From Natronorubrum thiooxidans (GTDB lineage Archaea; Halobacteriota; Halobacteria; Halobacteriales; Natrialbaceae): a stretch of DNA of 64,000 nt. Under the pieces are notes generated by a model. The model was not told the DNA's origin, made no database searches, and saw only the letters and a program-made list of their open reading frames with translations. Shown here piece by piece: positions 58,004 to 64,000 of this stretch (positions are counted from its first letter, which is position 1; the number at the start of each line of letters is the position of its first letter). The stretch is from positions 62,001 to 126,000 of the forward strand of contig NZ_FTNR01000013.1 in the NCBI RefSeq assembly GCF_900156475.1. Reading direction: 5' to 3'. Made by a program: the position numbers and the translations under genes.

Positions 58004-59206
58004 ATGTCGAAAGACGGCACACGGAACGAGGCACCGACGCGGCGTGACTACATGAAGTACGGCGGGGCGGTCGTCGGCGGTGGGTTGCTCGCCGGCTGCA
58101 CTGATGACAGCGGCCAGTCAGCGTCGGATACGACTGGGTACGAGGTCACCATCGAACCCGCCGGAACCGTTCGGTTCGATGACGTTCCCCAGACATGGGT
58201 CGCGGAGGGTGGTGCGTGGGTCGATATGGGTGTCGCCCTCGGCGTCGAAAACGGACTCCTCTCCACGGGATCGTATCCCGCGCCGCAGTTCTTTTACGAT
58301 GAACTCGGCGTTTCGTTCAACCGAGACGCGTCTGTCGAGTTCTGGCGCGATGGCGGGTATGACAAGGAGATATTCTATGAGACAGACGCGAACGTCCATT
58401 TTCTTGATCCGAACGCGATCAAATACTGGGATGACAACTGGGACGACGACGATATCAATGAAATATCTCAGGCGGTTGGGCCGATCTGTGGCAACAACTG
58501 TCGGCGTCGCCGCGACTTTCGAAACGAACTCGACTATCCGCTATATTCCCTATACGAGGCCTTCGAAAAAGTCGCACAGGTGTTTCAAAAGGAGGATCGG
58601 TACGAGGCGCTCGCGGATGTCCACGACGAGGTTCTCGACAAAGTGCAGTCGCGGCTCCCTCCTGTTGACGAACGTCCCAGAATAGGACTTATAAATGGTG
58701 GATCTCGACCTTTAGAAAACCTGTTTTATCCCATGGATCTGCTCGCTGACGGCTACGAATTAAAGACGTACCGTGATCTCGGTGCAGTCAGCGCGTTCGA
58801 GGATACAGACGGCGGCGGGAGTGAAGCAGATTACGAATATATGCTTGAGGTCGACCCGGACGTGCTGATGATACATTGGGGCATCGGCAATGGGAGTACC
58901 GTGGACAAGGCGCCCGAAAACGGACGCCGATTCGACCATGAATTGTTTAATGAAACGTGGCTCGAGGTGATGCAAGACCACCCGCTCGGTCGACAACTGG
59001 CAGCAGTCCAAGATGAGAATATCCTCCCGGGCGCGTGGGGTGAACAGGGTCCGATCGTCAACCTATTCCAAACAGAACTGACAGCGAGACAGCTGTACCC
59101 TGAGGAGTTCGGCGAGTTCGATCCTGAACGGTATCCGAACGTCCCGGAAGAGGAACAGCTGTTCGACCGCCAGCGAGTCGCCGATATCATCAACGGAGAC
59201 ATCTGA
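58004..59206 (+). CDS. Iron/siderophore ABC transporter substrate-binding lipoprotein
   Basis: 400 residues. TRRDYMKYGGAVVGGGLLAG followed by C is a Tat lipoprotein signal. Two lobes of a class III (BtuF/FhuD-type) binding protein follow: EPAGTVRFDDVPQTWVAEGG, then KEIFYETDANVHFLDPNAIK, a long linking helix (YSLYEAFEKVAQVFQKEDRY) and a second lobe with RPRIGLINGGSRPLENLFYP and DPDVLMIHWGIGNGSTV. GPICGNNCRRRRDFR in the middle adds two Cys and an Arg run, perhaps for siderophore binding. It is the first of five tightly packed genes and carries two iron boxes at its promoter. Confidence 0.9.
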   Translation: MSKDGTRNEAPTRRDYMKYGGAVVGGGLLAGCTDDSGQSASDTTGYEVTIEPAGTVRFDDVPQTWVAEGGAWVDMGVALGVENGLLSTGSYPAPQFFYDELGVSFNRDASVEFWRDGGYDKEIFYETDANVHFLDPNAIKYWDDNWDDDDINEISQAVGPICGNNCRRRRDFRNELDYPLYSLYEAFEKVAQVFQKEDRYEALADVHDEVLDKVQSRLPPVDERPRIGLINGGSRPLENLFYPMDLLADGYELKTYRDLGAVSAFEDTDGGGSEADYEYMLEVDPDVLMIHWGIGNGSTVDKAPENGRRFDHELFNETWLEVMQDHPLGRQLAAVQDENILPGAWGEQGPIVNLFQTELTARQLYPEEFGEFDPERYPNVPEEEQLFDRQRVADIINGDI

Positions 59207-59208
59207 GT

Positions 59209-60132
59209 ATGAGTACTACGGATACACCCCAAACAAGTCCTCACCACGATGTCGTCATCGTCGGCGGCGGCCCGACAGGCTGTGCGGTCGGCGTCTTCAC
59301 TGCCCGGTATGGTCTGGACACGATCATCTTCAACCGCGGACGGTCATCGATCCAGCGGTGTGCATACCTCGAGAACTACCTCGGGTTTCCCGCGGGTGTC
59401 GATATCGAGACACTGTACGGGTTGATGCACGATCACGCCGAGGAAGCAGGCTGTGAGATTATCCCCGACCTCATCGAGTCGGTCGAACGACCAGACGACG
59501 GCCGAGGATTCCTTGTTACACCTCAGGAGGGCGATCCCATTACCGCCCGTCGGGTCGTCGCGGCGACGCGCTACGACGGCGAGTACATGCGTGGTCTCGA
59601 CGACGACGCGGCGATGTTCGAGACGTACGAACACGACGGTGAAACGCACGAGCATTTCGACGGAGAGTATGCGGCCCACGACGGCTCGACGCCGGTCGAA
59701 GGGCTGTACGTCGCGTCTCCCTCTACCGAAGACAAGCAGGCGCTGATGGCCGCCGGGCGCGGGGCACGCGTCGGTCTTCGAGTCGTCGAAGACACTCGTC
59801 AAACGCGTGGTTATCCAGAGGCGGTCGCTGATCACTACGACTGGATGCGTCAAGCGTCCGAACTGGACGATGAGTGGGGTGACCGTGATCGCTGGCGCGA
59901 GTGGTTCGACGACCGACTTCCCAGCGACCACGATCTCGACGAAGAGCGTCGTGTCGAGTTGCGCGAGCGGGACATCGACCGATCGCTCGAGACGTACCTA
60001 TCCGACGAAGAAATCAAGCGGCGTAGAGTACACGGGCAGCAGCGGCTACTCGAACACATCGATGACGAACTCATCCTCGAAGCGGCGCGCGATATCGAAT
60101 CTGAGCGGCAATCGACCGAGGTGAGCAACTAA
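59209..60132 (+). CDS. FAD-binding protein of the iron operon (thioredoxin-reductase-like, reduced)
   Basis: 307 residues, starting two bases after the binding-protein stop. DVVIVGGGPTGCAVGVFTAR is the FAD motif and GLYVASPSTEDKQALMAAGR stands where the second FAD contact occurs. The separate NAD(P) domain and the CxxC of thioredoxin reductase are missing, and the last 100 residues are a charged helix bundle (WREWFDDRLPSDHDLDEERR). It may reduce ferric siderophore in the cytoplasm with an external donor, or act as a flavin-binding subunit. Its place between binding protein and permease suggests a dedicated role in iron release. Confidence 0.8.
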   Translation: MSTTDTPQTSPHHDVVIVGGGPTGCAVGVFTARYGLDTIIFNRGRSSIQRCAYLENYLGFPAGVDIETLYGLMHDHAEEAGCEIIPDLIESVERPDDGRGFLVTPQEGDPITARRVVAATRYDGEYMRGLDDDAAMFETYEHDGETHEHFDGEYAAHDGSTPVEGLYVASPSTEDKQALMAAGRGARVGLRVVEDTRQTRGYPEAVADHYDWMRQASELDDEWGDRDRWREWFDDRLPSDHDLDEERRVELRERDIDRSLETYLSDEEIKRRRVHGQQRLLEHIDDELILEAARDIESERQSTEVSN

Positions 60133-60134
60133 CG

Positions 60135-61265
60135 ATGGCTGGTGAACCCGTCACAGAGACCACGACCACCACGCGCCGGGAACGCTGGCTTGACTGGTTC
60201 GACGGCTCACTGATTACGCTCTGTCTGGGGAGCATCGCCGTAATCGTCGCTGGTGGACTCATTCAGGTGAGTTTTGGTGCGTTTTCGATGAGCATCGTCC
60301 AGGCGTGGCAGGCCGTATTTAACCCAGAGGTGATTTTCAATGTTCGGGCGTGGGAAGCGTTCCTACTCGGGGCGGACGTCCCGGAGATGAACACACAGAG
60401 CCTCATCGTCTGGAATATCCGCCTGCCGCGGGTGTTCGTCGGCATCCTCGTCGGAATGAACCTTGCCGTTTCAGGCGCGATCTTCCAGGCAGTCACTCGG
60501 AACGAGCTCGCCAGTCCGTTCATCCTTGGGGTCTCCTCCGGAGCGGGACTGATGATCCTGCTGACGCTCGTCGTTTTCGGCGGGTTAGCGGCGTTCCTCC
60601 CACTCATCGCGTCCGTTGGCGGCGCGCTCGCGTTCCTCATTGTCTACGCTATCGCGTGGAAGAACGGCACTTCACCGGTTCGACTCGTGTTGGCAGGTGT
60701 CATTGTCGGGACGGTGTTCGGGTCGCTCCAGACAGCGCTGTTCTTCTTTGCGGACGACATCGGCGTGGTCCAGTCCGCCATCGCGTGGACCACGGGTTCG
60801 TTGACTGGAACTGATTGGGACCAGGTTCGAATGGCGTTGCCGTGGACAGCCGTGGCGATGCTGCTGGCGCTGATTAGCTCCCGACAAATGAACGTGTTGC
60901 TTCTCGGAGAGAATACGGCAAAATCGCTTGGCATGTCGGTCGAGAAGGTTCGGTTCGCGCTGTCGGGTGTGGCTGTCCTGGCGGCTGCTGCGAGTATTGC
61001 CGTCGCCGGTATCGTCGGGTTTGTCGGGTTGATCGTCCCGCACATGGTCCGCAACATCGTCGGGAGCAACTACAAGAAACTCGTCATCGGCTGTATCTTC
61101 GCCGGACCAGCGCTGATGGTCGCTGCGGACGTCGGCGCGCGCCTTGGGATGGCGGTGATCGCCGGCTCGGATACGCAAATCCCTGTCGGCATCGTCACCG
61201 GTCTCATCGGCGGACCGTACTTCCTCTACCTGATGCGCAGGCAAGACAAGATGGGTGAGATCTGA
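60135..61265 (+). CDS. FecCD-family iron-siderophore ABC permease
   Basis: 376 residues, two bases after the flavoprotein. About ten hydrophobic helices. Family motifs: WNIRLPRVFVGILVGMNLAV (cytoplasmic entry), FQAVTRNELASPFILGVSSG with AGL, the long central helices, and the ATPase-contact region LLGENTAKSLGMSVEKVRFA. The C-terminal half reads GIVGFVGLIVPHMVRNIVGS, a hallmark of vitamin B12/iron permeases. It would form a homodimer in the membrane. Its TGA shares the A with the ATPase ATG (TGATG). Confidence 0.93.
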   Translation: MAGEPVTETTTTTRRERWLDWFDGSLITLCLGSIAVIVAGGLIQVSFGAFSMSIVQAWQAVFNPEVIFNVRAWEAFLLGADVPEMNTQSLIVWNIRLPRVFVGILVGMNLAVSGAIFQAVTRNELASPFILGVSSGAGLMILLTLVVFGGLAAFLPLIASVGGALAFLIVYAIAWKNGTSPVRLVLAGVIVGTVFGSLQTALFFFADDIGVVQSAIAWTTGSLTGTDWDQVRMALPWTAVAMLLALISSRQMNVLLLGENTAKSLGMSVEKVRFALSGVAVLAAAASIAVAGIVGFVGLIVPHMVRNIVGSNYKKLVIGCIFAGPALMVAADVGARLGMAVIAGSDTQIPVGIVTGLIGGPYFLYLMRRQDKMGEI

Positions 61266-62242
61266 TGCGCGACGAGCAGACACTCGAGACTGACAGCGGA
61301 CTCGAGACGGTTCTCGAACGTGAATCGACGCTGACAAACGGCCAGCACGACCCTGATGCGGAATCGAACTGCAGCGCCAGCGAATTTGCTGGTCAAGATC
61401 TCGTCATCGGGTATCCGTCGTCCGACGAGCCGGTCATCAATAGAGAATCAATTCACGTCATGCCTGGCGAAGTGACTGCGCTCGTCGGGCCGAACGGTAG
61501 CGGTAAGAGTACTCTTCTGAAGGGGCTCGCGGACCAGCTCGCACTCGAGGATGGGACCATCATGCTCGATGGGAAGGATATCCACTCGCTCAAAACAAAG
61601 GAGCTCGCTCGGGAACTTGGCCTGCTCTCTCAGGAGAACGTCTCGCCCAATAGCATCTCCGTCGAAGAGCTCGTCGGGCACGGTCGCTATCCACATCGCG
61701 GCTTCTTTGACTCGCTCACCGATGAGGATCGACGGGCAATCGATCGTGCAATCTCGCTGGCTGGTGTGGATCACCTCCGCGAGCGCGAAGTCGGAAGCCT
61801 CAGTGGTGGGCAGAAACAACTCGTCTGGATCGCTATGGTGCTTGCTCAGGAGACGAACGTCCTCTTGCTCGACGAGCCGACGACGTTCCTCGACCTGCAC
61901 CACCAGCTCGAAGTGATGGAAATCGTCGAGACGCTCCGCGACCAGAGCGATATTACGGTCGTCGTTGTGTTGCACGATATCGACCAGGCGGCCCGATACG
62001 CCGACCATATGGTCGCTCTCAAAGACGGCTCGATATACGCCAACGGGTCACCAGAAGAGGTGGTGACCGAAGGGTTACTCGCGGACGTCTTCGAGATCGA
62101 CGCCGACGTTCAGCCGACCGAACGGGGGCCCCAGATTACGCCGATCCGTCCCCGTCACGACGATGATGATGACCAGGACAGCACGGAGACGGGAACCGAC
62201 ACGGAATCGTCACCAGACAACGCTACGAAGACGGACCGATGA
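61265..62242 (+). CDS. Iron-siderophore ABC transporter ATPase
   Basis: 325 residues. Walker A GPNGSGKST (75-83), Q-loop region LGLLSQENVSPNSISVEELV, signature LSGGQKQLVWIAM, Walker B NVLLLDEPT and switch His in VVVLHDIDQAARYADHMVAL. The first 40 residues are an acidic extension and the last 45 a disordered acidic tail (DDDDDQDSTETGTDTESSPD). It forms the motor with the FecCD permease: it overlaps the permease stop by one base, and its own TGA overlaps the next ATG (ATGA). Confidence 0.94.
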   Translation: MRDEQTLETDSGLETVLERESTLTNGQHDPDAESNCSASEFAGQDLVIGYPSSDEPVINRESIHVMPGEVTALVGPNGSGKSTLLKGLADQLALEDGTIMLDGKDIHSLKTKELARELGLLSQENVSPNSISVEELVGHGRYPHRGFFDSLTDEDRRAIDRAISLAGVDHLREREVGSLSGGQKQLVWIAMVLAQETNVLLLDEPTTFLDLHHQLEVMEIVETLRDQSDITVVVVLHDIDQAARYADHMVALKDGSIYANGSPEEVVTEGLLADVFEIDADVQPTERGPQITPIRPRHDDDDDQDSTETGTDTESSPDNATKTDR

Positions 62243-64000
62243 CCGAGAGTGAGGAGGCGTTCGAGACGGAACTCGACGCCTACCGTGATCGCGTGTCGAA
62301 ACCGTTGCTCCGGTTGTTCAGCGCGTACGGTCTCGACGAGTGGCGATGGCTCGTACTCGGGCTCGTCGTCAGCGTACTCACGTACGGCGCGGTGCTCGTG
62401 ACGCCACTCGTGCTCGGGACGACCATCGACGCTGTGTTCACCGGCGAAGCAGCGTACGCGCTCCCGTTTGTCCCGAGCGCGTGGCTGCCGACTGAACCCG
62501 CGACTCAGTTCTGGTTGTCGGCAACGATCGTCGGTGTCGCACTCGGCGGTGGAGCGGTACTCCAGTGGGTTCGTGGGGTGGCTATCAACTTCTTTGCACA
62601 CGGCGTGATGTACGCGATTCGCGTGGATGCCTACGAGAAGATGCAGCGTCTCGACATGACGTTCTTCGACAACAAGGAGACCGGCGAGATCATGTCGATA
62701 CTCAATAACGATACCGGTAACTTGGAGGTGTTCTTCGATAACGCGCTCGGCGACAGCGTCCGGATCGGCGTGATCGTCATCGGCATCACTGCCGCCCTCT
62801 TCTATACGAATTGGCAACTCGCGCTCATCACGCTCGGGGCGGTTCCATTACTCGTCGGGTTCACGTGGTGGTTCGTTCGAGTGATCGAACCCCGGTACGC
62901 GACGGTTCGTTCGACCATCGGTGACCTGAACACGCGCATCGAGAACGGGCTCAGTGGAATCGAACTCGTCAAGACCACCAGTACTGAGGACTACGAGAAC
63001 GACCGGGTCCGCGATGTCTCTCGTAACGTGTTCGACGCCGAAATGGACGTACTGAAACTGAGTTACTTCTACCGGCCGGGGATGGAACTGATCACCGGTA
63101 CAGCACTCCTCGCTACGTTCGTCATCGGCGGACTGTGGGTGTTCTCCGGGCCGCCGGTGTTCTTTTCTGGTGAGCTTACGACCGGGGATTTCGTCGTGTT
63201 CATGCTCCTGACCCAGCGACTCACGGGGCCAATGGCGCAGTTATCGAATATTGTGGATTGGTACGAGAACGCACGCGCCTCCGGCAAGCGGATCTGTGGA
63301 TTGATGGACGTGCCCGTCCGCATCGAGAACGCGCCCGATCCGATCCCACTAGCCGACGTGGATGGGCAGATCGAGTACGACAATGTGACCTTCGACTACG
63401 AATCCGGTGATCCGGTACTAGACGGCATTGATATCGCAGCAAAAGCGGGTGAGACGGTGGCCATCGTCGGGCCGACCGGTGCTGGAAAGTCGACCGTCGC
63501 CAAACTACTCTTGCGGCTGTACGATGTCACCAACGGAGCAGTTCGAGTTGACGGCCACGACGTACGCGACGTGCGACTGTCGGATCTGCGCTCGTCCATC
63601 GGCTACGTGAGCCAGGACACGTTCCTCTTCGACGGGACGGTCGCGGAGAACATCCGCTACGGCCGGTTCGACGCCGACCGCGAGGACGTGATCGCAGCGG
63701 CGAAGGCCGCCGAGGCGCACAGCTTCATCGAGGGGCTCTCGGAGGGGTACGACACGCGCGTCGGAGAGCGCGGGGTGAAGCTCTCAGGTGGCCAGCGCCA
63801 ACGCATCGCCATCGCCCGGACGGTGTTGCAGGACCCGTCCATCCTGTTGCTCGACGAAGCGACCAGTGCGGTCGATACGGAGACGGAGTACCTGATTCAG
63901 CGATCACTCGAGAGGCTTGCAGCTGATCGAACGACGCTGGTGATTGCCCACCGTCTCTCGACTATCAAAGATGCCGACACGATCGTCGTGCTGGACGAAG
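62239..64000 (+). CDS. ABC transporter with fused membrane and ATPase domains (partial at window end)
   Basis: At least 587 codons, open at the window end. An N-terminal six-helix type I exporter domain (about 35-330: WLVLGLVVSVLTYGAVLVTP, LVLGTTIDAVF, MTFFDNKETGEIMSILNNDT, ALITLGAVPLLVGFTWWFVR) is followed by an ATPase domain with IVGPTGAGKSTVAKLLLRLY, SIGYVSQDTFLFDGTVAENI, LSGGQRQRIAIARTVLQDP, ILLLDEATSAVDTETE and the switch His in VIAHRLSTIKDADT. In bacteria paired exporter-type ABC proteins (YbtP/YbtQ) import ferric siderophores, so import, or export of a siderophore, are both possible. It overlaps the ATPase gene by 4 bases and so belongs to the iron operon. Confidence 0.9.
   Translation, partial: MTESEEAFETELDAYRDRVSKPLLRLFSAYGLDEWRWLVLGLVVSVLTYGAVLVTPLVLGTTIDAVFTGEAAYALPFVPSAWLPTEPATQFWLSATIVGVALGGGAVLQWVRGVAINFFAHGVMYAIRVDAYEKMQRLDMTFFDNKETGEIMSILNNDTGNLEVFFDNALGDSVRIGVIVIGITAALFYTNWQLALITLGAVPLLVGFTWWFVRVIEPRYATVRSTIGDLNTRIENGLSGIELVKTTSTEDYENDRVRDVSRNVFDAEMDVLKLSYFYRPGMELITGTALLATFVIGGLWVFSGPPVFFSGELTTGDFVVFMLLTQRLTGPMAQLSNIVDWYENARASGKRICGLMDVPVRIENAPDPIPLADVDGQIEYDNVTFDYESGDPVLDGIDIAAKAGETVAIVGPTGAGKSTVAKLLLRLYDVTNGAVRVDGHDVRDVRLSDLRSSIGYVSQDTFLFDGTVAENIRYGRFDADREDVIAAAKAAEAHSFIEGLSEGYDTRVGERGVKLSGGQRQRIAIARTVLQDPSILLLDEATSAVDTETEYLIQRSLERLAADRTTLVIAHRLSTIKDADTIVVLDE

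Overview
The window is chromosome or megaplasmid sequence from a halophilic archaeon (class Halobacteria), most likely a member of the Natrialbaceae. Signs of this are the high GC, the very acidic proteins, the many CTCGAG hexamers, the twin-arginine lipoproteins with an LAGC lipobox, halocyanin, HalOD1 domains, two bacterio-opsin-activator (HTH_10) regulators and leaderless genes with a TATA box 22-30 bases upstream. The genus assignment is inference. I see no rRNA gene, intact tRNA or CRISPR array.

Layout. 1-2.6 kb: the tail of one ring-hydroxylating oxygenase and a complete paralogue whose Rieske cluster motif is gone, with a zinc-finger/winged-helix protein and an orphan RarA-C-terminal-like protein between them. 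2.6-4.1 kb: AT-rich, decayed DNA with an IS6 transposase relic. 4.1-12.3 kb: an envelope redox island with halocyanin, an internally duplicated His-rich lipoprotein, a beta-propeller lipoprotein ending in a Cys cluster, a DUF3179 lipoprotein coupled to a CCGP membrane protein, a His/Asp-rich lipoprotein, a disulfide reductase and a local winged-helix regulator. 12.3-16.7 kb: an IS200/IS605-type relic, then a polyhydroxyalkanoate mobilisation operon (3-hydroxybutyrate dehydrogenase-like SDR, PhaZh1-like patatin, carboxymuconolactone decarboxylase-like protein) and a TauE/SafE exporter.

17-26.9 kb: small regulators and enzymes (HalOD1, DUF7344-like, zinc-ribbon winged helix, a second disulfide reductase, a dehalogenase/epoxide hydrolase-like enzyme, a MaoC hydratase) and very small zinc-finger genes. 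27-38.7 kb: a signalling district with two large PAS/GAF HTH_10 regulators, an HxlR regulator, a second zinc-ribbon winged-helix paralogue and two proteins sharing an unnamed C-terminal module, beside wrecked HtrA and Gfo/Idh genes. 38.7-44.5 kb: a membrane operon with an NDH-2-like oxidoreductase fused to a membrane anchor and an internally duplicated membrane protein, a Tat-exported repeat protein, and TrkA. 44.6-45.8 kb: a complete IS630-family element.

46-54.8 kb: a D-xylose-dehydrogenase-like enzyme, a UbiA prenyltransferase, DUF547, a peroxiredoxin, a divergent HxlR/DUF2703/saccharopine-dehydrogenase-like locus with a palindromic candidate operator, MsrB-DUF2892 and an ArsR-type regulator. 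54.8-56.9 kb: membrane-gene debris around an intact CPBP protease. 57.9-64 kb: a five-gene iron/siderophore ABC operon behind two DtxR-type iron boxes, running off the window end. The strongest candidates for undescribed biology are the 4-12 kb envelope redox island, the Rieske-less oxygenase, the anchored NDH-2 operon and the three-copy 56-61 residue protein family.
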